This document shows, piece by piece, positions 33,940-48,900 of a stretch of DNA of 64,000 nt; within the stretch, counting starts at the first letter, position 1; each line of letters begins with the position of its first letter. The position numbers and the translations under genes were made by a program. The notes below the pieces were generated by a model that worked only from the letters and a program-made list of their open reading frames with translations, did no database searches and was not told the origin of the DNA. This DNA is from Macrostomum hystrix. Its lineage: Eukaryota > Platyhelminthes > Macrostomidae. The stretch spans positions 1,183,501 through 1,247,500 of the forward strand of contig CATNEN010000001.1 of assembly GCA_950097015.1 (NCBI GenBank). The letters are read 5' to 3'.

Positions 33940-36900
33940 GTAAGTGGTCTCACATTAGCAACTGCTAGTCGAAGCAGTTGACAATTGAATTTTCTGAGCA
34001 AGTTCTTGTATTATATTTGTCACTTTATTATTATCAAACAGAAAATCGTGATTCGCAACGTAATGGTCACCTACCTGCACGTGTGTTACTCGGACATACC
34101 TGAGGTGGGCCGGCAGACAAAGTGCTTCTATCTCATCCGCAACTCGGATGGTTTGATACCGTTGCCGAACTCGCTGACTGAGGCTCGCCAGACTCTGCCG
34201 CAGTACTTCCAGACTGGCTTCATCGATGCAGCTGAGCCGCTGAAGATGCTCGCCCAGCTCATCACCAGCGTCTACAGCTCGCTGCTGTCCTATCACCAGC
34301 ACAAGTCCACCTCGAGAAGCAAGTCGTCGGACTCTAAAGATTCGCGACCAACAGGATTTGGAGCGTCCTCGAATGCGGACGAACGAGCCGCAGCCGGAGC
34401 CGTCGATGGCAAGTCCATCGAGCAGGAGATTCGCGAGTCCAGAAACGCCGCCAATGCCCGCGATGAATTCTCCATCACCATCGACAAGTTCAAGAACACG
34501 CTGCAGAAGACAATGCAGCAGATTCAAGGCGATGTGAAGCTCGAAGTACCCGACTTGGACTTGGCCGAGGATGACAAAGAGAATCTGCGCAACAAGAAGC
34601 TGATGGCCGAGATTGAGAGCACGGTTATGCAGTGGAATCACCTGGTCAGCGAGATGATCGAGCGCTTGCAGAAGCGCAAACCGGCTGGCAACGGACCGCT
34701 GCCAGAGATCGACTTCTGGAGAGAACGCAATGCTCAGCTCAGCGCCCTAGTTGAGCAGTTTAAGCTGCCGCGAGTGAAGCGCATTCTCAATCTCCACAAG
34801 CTTGCCGAGGGAAGTGACGTCGAATCGCAACTAACCGACCTGCAGAAATTGTACACCGAAGCGAAAGACAATGTCAAGTAAGTGCAAGCTCATTGGTATG
34901 AGTGACGTGTGCTCAGAATTCCAAAACAAGGTAGTATTGTCGCACTCGATTCTCCTTTGCCTCGCAGGTTCCTGTCGCTAGTTGAGCGCCACTTCAAGAA
35001 CCTGACCTTCGGCGCAAACTTCACCTCCGTGAACGAGACCATCCTGCCGATGATGCAGGCCCTTCGCATGATCTGGATCATCTCGCGGCACTACAATCGG
35101 GACGAAAGAATGGTGCCCCTGATGGAGCGCATTGCTTGGGTCCTGACGGACCGAGTGGCTCGCGTCATCGACGTCCGGACGCTCTATGAGTGAGTTTTGT
35201 CAATGCCGAAAGGAAAAATACTAAGGCAAATAATACGTCCATTCATTCGATGCTGTTATCATATAATTGTATATATTCGTTTTTACTTACGCACCAGCTT
35301 TGCCTAAATGCTTTACAAATTATACAATTGTTGCATCCCAATCCAAGGCATGTATTTGAAAAACCAGCTGGGCCAATCCAGCTGATTTTAATTCGCTTTC
35401 AAAATATGTTTTATTATGAGCCTAGGACATGTGAATCCTCATTTCGATTACACAACGATATGAATATGTTTATCCCGAATTTAAAAAAATTAAAGACGCA
35501 AAGATCCGTCGGCCATCATGTAAGTCCATGGGCAATTTTTGGGCCCATTACTTATTTTGTCAGTTTTTCATCCATTCATTCACCATTGATAGACAAATGG
35601 GATACACTAAAATTTAGTTGGTTAATTTAACGCTAAACAGCTCGTATATTTATATCTATGTTTTAATATCCATGTCGTTTAGTGTTCAGAATGTAATTTA
35701 TGGGACAGCACACTTACCTGAGTGGTTACTGTAGTCTAGATACATCCAAGCTTTGCACAATTTTAACACATTCGTAGGCATTACTCTTACAATTGCTAGA
35801 TGCCGGGTTTGACATTTAATAAGCTTTACTAGCGACCAAAGTATGTTTCCTTTTGAGTCCACAAAAAATGTGTCTACCAAAATTTATTATCGCTTATCCA
35901 GGATGGAGATAAGCACAGGTGGAGAGTGGCCATGCTTAGTGACCACTGGAAGGTATTAAAAGCCAGAATTGTACTTATTGTTCAACACCAGAACCCAAAG
36001 TCTTCTTTCATAGCCAGGAGTTCTGTATATACCCAGCTGTCTCTCCTACTCTTTAATAATTATCGGGTCAATCTTTTATTTATTTATGCTCTAAAACACA
36101 AAAATAACAGAAGGTTAACATTGTTCATGACCAGATATACAGCGTACAGGTGTTACATTTACTGTGCCACGGCTGTATAATAAATAATCATTTGTATTTA
36201 ATTTTGAATCACAGGTTTGCAATCACCCGAGGAAATTTCGCAAAAGTCACGCATATCAGAAAACCGCTTTTTTATTCCTAGTTAAAAATCCCAAGAGGCT
36301 CATTAATGGTTCAACTTCTAGCTTTGGAAAACTACAAAAACTTGAACCCTTAAGAAACACTCATCCCTTAAGAAGAATTCGAACCAACTAACATTTGCAC
36401 AATCGGAAGCGTATGCAATCAACCCCTGAAACCTTAAAACATGCACTTTACTGGCTACTCTTAATAGACTCAAATGCTAGCTAAAGAATTCTAGTGTGAC
36501 ACCGAAGCCGAAAAAACTAACTTGCAGGATGCCCCTGGAGGAGGTGAAGACAATCACCAGCGACGCAAAGAAGGTGCTGGACACCTGGAGCCGGGCTTAC
36601 TACGAGGTGCGCGCCGAGATTGAAGCCTCGGGTCGCGACGCCCGCTGGGAGTTCGACAAGGGCAAACTGTTCCACAAAACTGATCACATCTCGAGCATCT
36701 GTCAGAATCTCTATGACATTGCTCAGACACTCGAGGAGTTCAACAACATCTTCGGCCCGGAGCTGAAAGCTGTTACCAGCGAGACGAAGCGAATTGAAGA
36801 GGTGTTGGAACAGGTGGAAAACTTGGTGGCTCCACTCAAAGAGGTGAGCCATCGTGATGCTAAGGTTATATTTCTTCAAGACGCATTTGATGAAGTACAC

Positions 36901-39900
36901 GAGAATAACTCTGCGAATCCGTGCTTTCTTTCAGATCTTCTACGACCCCTTCTCGTTGAGCAACCAGGGCGAGTGGAAGAAGTTCATGGATCGCTTCAAA
37001 ATGGACGTCGAAATCATCGAAGGCGAAGCGAAGTCTTTCATCAACAATTGCTTCAAGACGCTGCGCTCAGCTGAGAGCGCATTCGAGATGCTGATGAAGT
37101 TCAAGCACATCCGCTCGCGCAAGACCATCAGCGACCTGCTGATGCAGAAGTTCAACGACATCCTGGATCAGTACGAGAAGGAAATCACCAACGTCAGTCG
37201 CCTGTTCGAGGAGGGCAGGGACGACCCGCCGTGCCACCAGTACCAGTCGCGCATTGCTGGAAGCATCAACTGGGAGCGGCACCTATTCTACACGATCAAG
37301 CGACCGATCCTGAAGTTCCAGCGCGAGGAAGAGATGATGGGCTCGGACAAGGGCAAAATTGTTCGCGCGCACTACCTCAAGGTTGGCAAGAGTATGCGAG
37401 ACTACGAAGATCAGCTGCATCGCGAATGGACCAAGACAGTCGATGAAGGCCTCGAACAGCTGCTAAAGAAGAACCTCCTCTGTCCCGCGGCTGGAGCAGA
37501 CGCCGCTGCCGTGGCGGCCTCCGGTGCCGCGATTCCCGCAGCTCCGGGCTCGTCGCATCCTCCTCGGAGTGCAGCACTGACGCCTGGTAGCGCAATGGTT
37601 GGAGCTGTTGCGCCCGCCTTCCAGGAAGGCAGTAAGTTGCTGTGTAGTTGTTCATATGGTCCTAGCTGTATTTGACACTTAAAGTGTCGTTTATGTAGCA
37701 TTCCTTGTTGTATTCTTAGTTTAATCTTTATGTTTTCATGTTATGTATGGTATGTTTTCATACCCGCAGAAGACGAGCGCTACGTAGTAGACTTTGATCC
37801 GAAGCTGCGCGAGATCATTCAGGAGACCAAGTTCCTGGAGCTTCTGGGCTACACCGTACCAGAGTTGGCTAGAAATGTCGCCCTACAAGAAGAGAAGTAC
37901 CTTGTGTACGTCGACAATCTAAACGCCATGGTGCGTCGCTACCACGCGGTTATCGACAGTTTGGACGCAGCCGAGACTGAGCTGCTAGATGAGCATTTGC
38001 GACACCTGAAGCGAGTCATTCAGCCAGGTGCCAAGCGAATGAACTGGAACAGTCTGGGCGTGAATGACTACGTAAACAACTGCAACAAGGAGATCGGCGA
38101 GTTCGAGGCCAAGGTGCACACGATTAAGAAGACTTCGGCCGATATCGAGTCCAAGCTGATGCAGATTGATGCGGCTTGCCTGTTCCGCGCGCCGCCCAAG
38201 CGAGAGGACGGCTCGCTAGTCAACGGCAAGGTGTTCTTCGAGTCCATGCAGCAGGCTCGCAACACAGACTTTGATGTGTTGAGTAGGAAGTACGCGGCGA
38301 TCGGACCGCTGCTCACCAAGATCGAGGGCGCTGTGGTGAACACCAATTCTGGCCGGGCCAAGAAGATGGTCAAGTACTACGAGCACTGGGAAAAGCGTAT
38401 CTTCAGCTGCGTCTATCAGGTTTGTGCTGAATTCTCGGACAGCAAGAATACAGTTTTTTTGCCACATTAGAACGATGACTTTCTATCTAATCTCGTGAAT
38501 TGGTTTGCAGATGGTGCTGCGAAATCTGCAGAACTACTTAGCCGTGCTGCAGGAAGACACGCCGCTATTCGCCATCGACTTGCGCCTGTCTGGCACCGAT
38601 GTCATAGGCATTCCACAGGCGCGCGAAGTCAGCAAGTTCGCCATGCAGGACCTTCGCGACGCCATCGAGACAACCACACAGTTTCGACGCTGGAAGCGCG
38701 ATTCGTGCCTGCTGTGCGACGATATCAAAGAGGAAGGCAAGGACGAGCCATTTATCTACAGCTTCTTCCTCGACATCAAGGATTCCAGTGAGGTGCAGAA
38801 GCTAGTGGCAGACATCAGCCAGCACTACTTCAAGGTTGAGAGTCAGGTGAAGCGATTCCAGGACCGGTGGAAGCGCTACAAAAACATCTTCACGCCAAAC
38901 AAGACCAACCAGGCGGACAAATGGTCGGCGAAGTCGCCGAAGCTAATTGACTACTACGACACAATCACAGAGCTGAAGAACCGATGGGAGGAACTCAAGA
39001 AGCAACCCCCAGACCGTGGCATCCGCTTTGTGCAACTGCGCCTGGGCTCCCTCATCAAGAACATCTCGGACCACTTCCGTCAGTGGGTTGAAATATACGG
39101 ACGGAAGCTGACAGAGACCTCGCAACAGGCTCTGCATCAGTTGAAAGAGCTTATCGATAATCGAACCAAGGATCTGGAGATTGTGCCCGAGAGCTTGGAA
39201 CTGCTCAAGCAAGTGCTTCAGACCATCAAGGACATTCAGGACATGTCGCTAGAGGTTGAACGCCAACTGTTGGACATCGAAGAGCGCTTCCGCGTGATTG
39301 AGCTGCACGGCATCAGCGTTCCGCAGGAGGACTGGGATCTGCATCTTCAAATCCGCTCGCTGTGGGAAGAGCTGCTGTTTAAGAGCAAAGACACCGACGC
39401 GCGGCTGGTGTCAGACAAGCGCAAGTTTATTGCAACCACAAACCAGTCAATTAGCGAATTCGGTCGTCTGCTGCAGGAGTTCGCCGAGCGCTTCCGCAAT
39501 CAGGGCCCCGGTGCCGTGGGTCAGGACCTAGACAAGGGCCTTGCACTCCTCAAGACCTACAAAGAGGAGCTGGCTCAGGTTGAGGATCAGAAAGCCAAAC
39601 TAGGAGCAGCTGAGAAGCTTTTCGACTTGCCAATCACACCCTATCCGGAGCTGTTGCAAGTTCAGAAGGAGATGAAAGGCATGGACAGTATCTACAGCAT
39701 CTATGAGGAGCAGAAGAAGGCACGAGAGCTTTGGTCAGAGACTTTATGGAAGGATCTTAATGTTCAAGTACTGAGTGACGGCATCGAGTCGTTTGCCAAG
39801 CAGCTGCGCAAACTGCCACGCGAAATCCGCCAAATGAGTGTGGGCAAGGCGCTGGACGAGAAGATGAAGGAATTCAAAGAGTCACTGCCGCTGTTCATGG

Positions 39901-42900
39901 ACCTCAAGCACGAGGCTCTAAGAGAGCGCCACTGGAAGGAGCTGATGGAGAAGACGGGCCAGAAGTTTGACATCAACCCGGAGACATTCACGCTAGCGAG
40001 TGTGTTCGCAATGGAGTTGCATCGCTTCCAGGAGACTATTGCCGAAATTGTGACATGCGCAACCAAGGAGCTTAGCATTGAGAAGGGGGTTCGAGAAGTC
40101 GAGGAAACCTGGAACAACCTCAAGTTTACAGTGCAGGCCTACATGAAGGGAACCTCTAACCGAGGCTTCATCCTCGGCTCCGTGGAAGAGGTCGTGCAGA
40201 CTCTTGACGACAACGCCATGAACTTGCAGTCGATGAGTGCGTCCCGATTTGTTGGGCCGTTTTTCCAGGCTGTGCAGAACTGGGAGAAGTCCCTCAGCCA
40301 CATCAGCGAAGTCCTTGATGTTTGGATGGTTGTGCAGAGAAAGTGGATGTATCTCGAAGGCATCTTCATCGGTGGTGACATCCGCTCGCAGCTGCCAGAA
40401 GAGGCTAAAAAGTTTGATCAGATTGACAAAACCTTCAAGAAAATAATGAATGAGACATCGAAAAATCCGAACATCAAGATGGCCTGTCACGCCACAAACC
40501 GGCTATCAGACTTGGAGAATCTCTCAACAGGATTGGAGAAGTGCCAGAAGTCACTGAACGACTACCTGGATTCCAAGCGAAACGCATTCCCTCGTTTCTT
40601 CTTCATCTCAGACGACGAGCTGCTCAGCATCCTCGGCTCCAGCGATCCGGAGTGCGTCCAGGAGCACATGATCAAGATGTTCGACAACATCGCCAGCCTC
40701 AAGTTCGTGACTGTCAACAACAAAGACAAATTCGCCGCGGGAATGGTCTCCAGCGAAGGTGAGATGATGGACTTCCGCCAGAGTCGGTCTGCAGATGGAA
40801 GGGTCGAAGACTGGATGACGAGCGTTGAGGAGGAGATGCGTAAGACAAACCGACTCATTACCAAAGAGGCCGTGTTCTACTATCGTCACAAGAAGGCGCG
40901 TACGCAGTGGATGTTCGACTACCAGGGAATGGTGGCGCTGGCAGGCAACCAGATTTGGTGGACTTGGGAGGTCGAGGACGTCTTCCAGAAGATTCGTAAA
41001 GGTGGCAAGACGGCACTGAAGGACTACGCGAAGAAATTGCATGGTCAAATCGACGAGATTGTTGTGCAAGTGCGATCACCTTTGGGAAAGAATGATCGAG
41101 CCAAGATGACCACCGTGCTAATTATTGACGTTCACGCTCGCGACATCATCGACTCTTTTGTTCGAGACAGCATCATGGACGCTCGAGAATTCGAATGGGA
41201 ATCTCAGCTGCGGTTCTACTGGGTCAAGGAGGCGGATGAACTGATTGTTCGCCAGTGCACCGGTGAATTCGGCTACGGCTACGAGTACATGGGCCTGAAC
41301 GGCCGTCTCGTCATTACGCCGCTGACAGATCGAATCTATCTCACCCTAACACAAGCGCTCAGCATGCAGCTCGGAGGCGCTCCGGCTGGACCTGCCGGCA
41401 CAGGTAAAACTGAGACAACAAAAGATCTTGCAAAGGCTCTCGGCCTACTTTGCGTCGTTACCAACTGTGGTGAGGGCATGGACTACAAAGCTGTCGGAAA
41501 GATCCTCTCCGGCTTGTGCCAGTGCGGCGCCTGGGGCTGCTTTGACGAGTTCAACCGAATTGAAGTGTCCGTGCTGTCCGTCATCTCAACGCAGCTCAAG
41601 ACCATTCAGAGTGCGCTAATCTTGCGCGCTAATCGCTTCCAGTTTGAGGGTCAGGAGATCAAGATGGACAGCCGAGTGGGTGTTTTTATCACTATGAACC
41701 CCGGCTATGCTGGTCGTACCGAGCTTCCAGAGTCTGTCAAGGCTCTGTTCCGTCCTGTGGTGGTTATCGTGCCAGATCTGCAGCAGATCTGTGAGATCAT
41801 GCTGTTCTCTCAGGGCTTCCGCACGGCCAAGGTGCTAGCCAAGAAGATGACCACACTGTACAAGCTGGCTAGGGAACAGCTTTCAAAGCAGCATCACTAC
41901 GACTTCGGTCTGCGAGCGTTGAAGTCTGTGCTGGTCATGGCCGGCGATCTGAGGCGTGGTTCACCTGATCTGTCTGAGGACAAGGTGCTGATGCGAGCTC
42001 TGCGTGACATGAACCTGCCCAAATTTGTGTTCGAGGATGTGCCACTCTTCCTCGGTCTCATCCAGGATCTTTTCCCTGGACTGGACTGTCCTCGAGTTCG
42101 CTATCCAGATTTCAACGACGCGGTGGAGCGCGCACTGGCAGCGCTGAACTATGTGCCGCTGGAGCAGCAGGCTGACAAGGTGGTTCAGATGTACGAGACC
42201 ATGAAGACGCGTCACACCACTATGATTGTCGGTCCCACCGGTGGCGGTAAGAGTGTTGTGATCCGCGCTCTCGCCGACGCACAGACCAGCCTCGGCTTGA
42301 CAACAAAGATTCACACCATGAACCCGAAGGATCGCAGCGTCATCGAGCTGTACGGTGTTCTCGATCCGACCACTCGTGACTGGACTGATGGTCTGCTGTC
42401 CAACATCTTCCGTGAAATCAACAAGCCGACTGACAAGAATGAGCGCCGCTACATTCTCTTCGACGGAGATGTTGACGCATTGTGGGTTGAGAACATGAAC
42501 TCAGTCATGGACGACAACAAGCTTCTGACACTCGCAAACGGTGAGCGAATCCGTCTGCAGGCCCACTGCGCGCTGCTCTTTGAAGTCGGCGACCTTCAGT
42601 ATGCATCGCCCGCCACTGTCTCCCGTTGCGGCATGGTGTTCGTGGATCCGAAGAACCTGGGCTACGAGCCCTTCTGGCAGAAGTGGTTGAACGGCCGCGA
42701 GAGCAAGCACGAGCGAGACGTCCTGGCAGACATGTACAAGAAGTATGTACCAGCCATCGTTGAGATGATCATCGAGGGCATCGTCGATGGAAAGCAAGGA
42801 GAAAAGTTGAAAATGATCATTCCGCTGACCAACCTGAACATTGTGATTCAACTCTGCTACATGCTTGACGCTCTGCTGGTAAAGGAAACCGACAAGAATG

Positions 42901-45900
42901 ACGTGATCGAGGCTTTCTTCTTGCAGGCCCTGTACTGGGGACTCGGTGGTGCTCTAGTGGAGGAGGGTCGCGTCAAGCTCGATCAGTACGTCAAGTACGT
43001 CTGCTCAATGTCGTCTCCGGCTGACGAAGAGCGAAACCACGCCCGGGCGGGCGAGATGCCACAGCTGGAGCCGACCCTGTTCGAATACTTCTTTGACGGT
43101 GATAAGGAGGAGTGGATTCCTTGGAAGGAGTTAGTGCCGAAGTACGTTCATCATCCGGGCATGAAGTTTAACGACATCTTGGTGCCGACCATCGACACGG
43201 TGCGCACTACCTGGCTGCTGGAGCAGATGGTTGGAGTGCAGCATCCGGTGTTGCTAGTCGGCGAGACCGGAACCTCGAAGACCTCGGTGTCGCAGAACTT
43301 CCTTCGCCAGCTTGACGCCGAAAAGTACCTGCTGTTGATGACCAACTTCTCGTCTCGAACCAGCAGCCTTGACGTTCAGCGCAACTTGGAGGCCAACGTC
43401 GAGAAGCGCACAAAGGACACGTACGGTCCTCCGGTTGGCAAGCGGCTCCTGGTGTTCATCGACGACATGAACATGCCCCAGGTGGATACCTACGGCACTC
43501 AGCAGCCAATCGCGCTGCTCAAACTGCTCATCGAGAAGAAGGGCATCTACGACAGAGGAAAAGACCTCAACTGGCGCAAGATGCAGGACATTGGCTTCAC
43601 GGCTGCCATGGGCAAACCAGGCGGCGGTCGCAACGACGTCGATCCTCGCTTTATCTCGCTGTTCACCGTGTTCAACGTCACCTTCCCAGCTGAGGAATCG
43701 CTGTTCAGCATCTACAACTCCATCCTGGCCGGACACACTGCCCAGTTCACGGACGAGATTCGCGAAATGGTGCCTAGCGTTGTGAACATGACGATGAGCC
43801 TGTACAACCAGATCATCCTCCAGCTGCCGCCCACTCCATCAAAGTTTCACTACATCTTCAACCTGCGCGATCTCAGCCGCATCTTCAGCGGCCTCTGTCT
43901 GACCACCGTTGAACGATTCACGAAGCGAGATCACATGCTGCGAGTCTGGCGCAACGAATGCTGCAGAGTGATCAATGATCGGCTGATCAGCACGGAGGAC
44001 AAGGACATTGTCAACGTAAGCTGGCTAAATCTAAAAAATATGGATTTTCATTATAGCTAATTTCTACTGTAAGTAGTGCAGTGCGAGATTTGAAGTCTAA
44101 ACATGCATTTCGACAATTAACTTATTCAGGCCCTAGTGAAGGGCACACTGGAAGAGAGCTACAAAGACTCCGTGGAGTTCGTGATGCGCAATCCGATTCT
44201 GTTCGGCGATTATCGCACCGCTCTAGACGAAGCGGAGCCCAGGCTGTACGAAGACATTCAAGACTACGAGGCGGCCAAGGCTCTGTTCCAGGAGGTGAAA
44301 GATTGGGCGGTTTTTTTCGTTGATAGATATGCGGGAACTAAATGTAAATGAATATTTTTAGCAGAAAACCGAGTTTTTTGCTCTAAAGAGTTTGTTTGAG
44401 ACGACAGCGATGTTATTTTTTTTCGCTGAAAATGAGAAACAATTATATAGAGGCCCATTTAGATGCGACTTGCGCTGAATCTTCAGAAACAATAGCGGAA
44501 TAGTCGAAAACGAAAACTACGCCTTTTTTCAGTCCCATTCTGTCAGCCATCTCTTGTAAAACCAGCATAATGCCAGACCAGTGCGTGATTTAGTAGACTG
44601 TTTCTATTTTTGAAATTCAACCGAGCGCACCATAAGACGACAAAATTGAATTAGGGGCGCGTAGCAATGCATTTTTCTTGCAATCTAATTTTTGTCAAGT
44701 GAATCGGCTTTTGCATTTCAAACACAGGTATTTTTTAATTACTCGAAGATTAAAATTTTCCTATTCATTAATTGACTGTCAATGCAATCAAAATCAGCAC
44801 CCAACCGATAAGATTATGCAAGCCCTACTTGACTTGTAGCATATTGCATCCACCTTCTTGACAGTAGAAATACCAACCACGGGCATATTTCAAGTACTCC
44901 CTTCACGAGAATTCCTGAACCGAATGACCAATTTTCGTGAAAGTCCACCATTTAGATCCAAACTTAGATGAACGCAGACTTACATTAAACATTTCGCGTC
45001 ATTCAGCGAATGACAGAACGTGAGCGCCACCAGAACCCCGTAGCGGACGTGGATCAGGCGGTCAATCCGACCTTCAAGACGCGCACCGTGATGACACCGA
45101 AGACGTCGCAGCGTATTCAAAAGTCGTCAACATTGAATCCGTTACAGACGCTGATACTGCAGTCCTTGAATCTGACTGATTCGGTGCTTAAATTAATTGA
45201 TTTCAGATGCAGCATACTTTCCTTCATGCATGACTGTCACTGGCTGAGACCATGAGCTCGTTCAACGGGGAAGAACATTTTTGATAACATTTCAAAAGTG
45301 CAATGCATGAGTTTTCTTGTCAACCAAAGAAACGAATTAAGCCAGTCGTGTAACACGATGAAGATTAGTGACAGACGGCAGTGAAACTCGAATCGAGACT
45401 TTTGGGTTGTGACGAGTGCGACGATGGCCCTCCTAACACGAGATGGCTCAGCTGCTGCGCCTAATGCCTCCAGTAAATTATTGATGCTATCGAGAGGGTA
45501 GCTGCCAGATGGGGTATTGTGGAAACGCTACATACGAGTTTGCTGCCACCAAGCCAGGGCTTCAAAGTACTTCTCAACGGCAGTACTTGTTTCACAACCG
45601 TCTAACTTTGCAGATTAATATCAAAAGATAAAATAGTCAATTTAGAATATATAAGAAGCTTTAATTCCATTTTAGGCCTATTTAATGCGGAGGCGTTGCT
45701 GTTTATGTCAATAATCTACGACCGTAGTGATGCATGAACGGATCGTTACTTTTTCAATTACTTTTTCTTCGAATGCTCACGTCTTTTTGCGTACTAACGT
45801 ATGTATGGGGGGGGAATTATCATCATGCTCAATAGTATGATAAGCTGGGAAAAGCATGTCCGGGTTCTTTTACCATCATTCACATATCAATTAGTTTCTA

Positions 45901-48900
45901 TATAAATAATCCTTCAGATCCTTGAGGAATACAACGAGAGCAACACCGTCATGCCGTTGGTCCTGTTCGACGACGCCCTGGAGCACCTGACTCGCATCCA
46001 CCGAGTCATCCGCATGGACAAGGGCCACGCCCTGCTGGTCGGTGTCGGCGGCTCCGGCAAGCAGTCCCTGACGCGCCTGGCCTCATTCACGGCCGGCTGC
46101 GAAATCTTCGAGATCACTCTGAGCCGCGGCTACAGCGAGAAGGATTTCCGCGAGAATCTCAAGACACTCTACAACAAGCTGGGCATTGAGAATCGCAAGA
46201 TGGTCTTCCTATTCGGCGATCAGCACGTTGTAGAGGAAGGCTTCCTGGAGCTCATCAACAACATGCTGACCTCGGGCATTGTGCCGGCCCTATTTGGCGA
46301 CGACGAGAAGGAGGGCATTCTCAGCCAGGTCCGCGCTGAGGCTCAGAGCGCCGGGGTGGGGCCGGCTCGCGAGGCAGTGTGGCAGTTCTTCGTGAACAAG
46401 TGCGCGAGCAACCTGCACATTGTGCTGGCTATGAGCCCGGTTGGTGAAACCCTGCGCACCAGATGCAGAAACTTCCCCGGAGTGGTTAACAACACCACCA
46501 TCGACTGGTTCTTCCCGTGGCCAGAACAGGCACTTTACGCTGTGGCATCTGTCTTCATATCTCCTGATGTAAGTTCCACGCAGTTCCTATATTAGCTAAG
46601 GATAGACTTTGTAGACTTAAAAATGCGATCTAGAATTCCCTTTGCAAAGTGCAGAAAGTTTATCGACAAAAAAATCGGAAATAAAAAACTGGAAAGCGGG
46701 ATCTGGTCAAGCACAGATTGCTAGCGTTCAGAACTGACGTCTGACTTGTTCCAGTCCAGACATGATCAGCGAATGTTTTGTTTGAACAGAATCAGATCGT
46801 TTCTCCTCGATCTGTGATCGAATTTCATTCGCAAATCTTTAAAGAAAAATCTCGTTAAAAAATCTAAGCAACGCTAGCTGATTCTTCGTCCGGGCTGCAC
46901 CCCCAGCAGAAGTCATGTCCACGGCTTTGTGAAGAAAACATAATAAAAGTCAAGCAGAGAGCTGTGCGTGCCACGTGCAGGGCTATAGGAAATCAGGAAG
47001 TGGTTTTCTTTGCGAATGCCCGAATTGTTCTAAATGAGACTATTTAGTCAGGGAGTAGACTTCTTTTAGTCCGTCTTCGGGAGAAGGATTGGAAGGGAGT
47101 TTTTCGTTTTGCCGCCAAATCCCTTTAGAATGGCAGTTCACCTAATCACGATATGAGAGGGAAGGTTCAGTGTAGATAGGTAAATTTTCTCTGGTGGGAC
47201 AAGACTTTAATATTGGCCTGATTTAAATGCGAAAGCTGATCAAGTCAGTCACTCAGTTGGCCGGTAAGTCAACGAGTGCTACTAGTGAGTGCTGAGGGCC
47301 TTGGTTAAAATGAAGAATTAGGCTTTCCATTCGCCTAGCTGCTTTTGGTCACTAGCTTCTAGACTAATGGAACTGGCTGGCAATGAACCACCTTTTACCT
47401 GGCTAGATGCAGACAGGATGAAAAAATACGAAATTAATTTTTTTAACTATTCATTCGCATTTAAATAATGTAGAGTAAATACGACCGCGTATTCAAAGTA
47501 CTGGCGAAGAACTGTTAGGTCTAGCGCTATTGTCCATTAAAAGTACAATTCGTCTCGCAATAGGAGGTTAGAAAACGATGCATTTGCACCCCAAGCTTAT
47601 CAAGTAATCGGCGAATGACCCCACTCAATCATTGCTGTTCCTCGCAGAACCAACTTGTACCGGAGAATCACCGCGAGAACATTGTGGCCCACTTTGTCAT
47701 GGTGCACCAGAGTGTCGGCGAATACAGCAAGGAATTCCTGCAAACTCTGCGCCGATACAACTATGTCACACCGAAGCACTACTTGGACTTCATCAATACC
47801 TATCTGAAGCTGCTAGAACAGAAGGACAAGTACATTCTGAGCCAATGCGAGCGACTGCAGGGCGGTTTGCAGAAACTCGCGGAGGCGGCTGTTCAGCTGG
47901 AAGATCTGAACGCCAAGCTGGCAGTTCAGAAGGTGGCCGTCACTGAGAAGACCAAGGCCTGCGAGACCCTGCTTGAGGAGATCAAGACTAGCACAGCTTC
48001 GGCCAACGAGAAGAAAGAGATTGCCAAGGAGAAGGAGAAGGACATTGAGATCCAATCGAAAGAGATCGGCAAAGAGAAGAAGGAGGCTGAGGAGGCTCTG
48101 GCTGAGGCGCTACCAGCACTGGAGCAGGCGCGACTTGCTCTAGACGATCTGGACAAGAATGACGTCACTGAGATTCGCTCGTTCGCTAAGCCGCCTCCAG
48201 CCGTACAGACAGTTAGCGAGTGCATTGTTGTGCTGAAGGGCATCAAGGAGGTGTCTTGGAAGTCCGCTAAGGGCATGATGGCTGACACAAACTTCCTGAC
48301 TTCGCTGCGCAACATGGACGTCGACAGCATCACCGGTAAGCAGAGCAGCACAGTTCGCGAGTATCTGGACAAGCGCAAGGTGACAATAGAAGAGATGAAA
48401 GCGGTGTCGAAGGCCGGCTTTGGCCTGCTGAAGTTTGTCGTTGCAGTGCTCGGCTACTGCGATGTGGCCCGCGAGATCAAGCCCAAGCGAGACAAGGTGG
48501 CTCGCCTAGAAAAGACTTTTAACACCACCAAGCGCGATTTGGAGAAGACGCAGAAGGACCTTGCTCGCCTGGAGGAGGAATTGAAGAGTTTAAACGCTCG
48601 CTACGAGGAGGCCATGTCCGAGCGCATGAAGCTGCAGGAGGAAACGGACATCATGGAGAGGCGTTTGGTGGCTGCCGACAAGCTCATCAGTGGTCTCAGC
48701 TCCGAGAACGAGCGTTGGACCAAAGACCTGGCTGACCTGAAGGACCAACGGATTCGCCTCACCGGCGACTGTCTCCTGTCATCAGCGTTCCTCTGCTATG
48801 TCGGCGCCTTCTCTTCAGAATTCCGAAAGAAGATGGTCTACGAGGACTGGCTCGGTGACATCCAGGAGAAGGGAATCCCGATCAGCCTGCCCTACCGCTT

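Noticed and set aside
35190-35630. 146-codon open frame as a separate gene
   Set aside because: It is intronic, AT-rich, without homology, and shares the exon 5 donor; it is read-through of DNAH10 intron 5.
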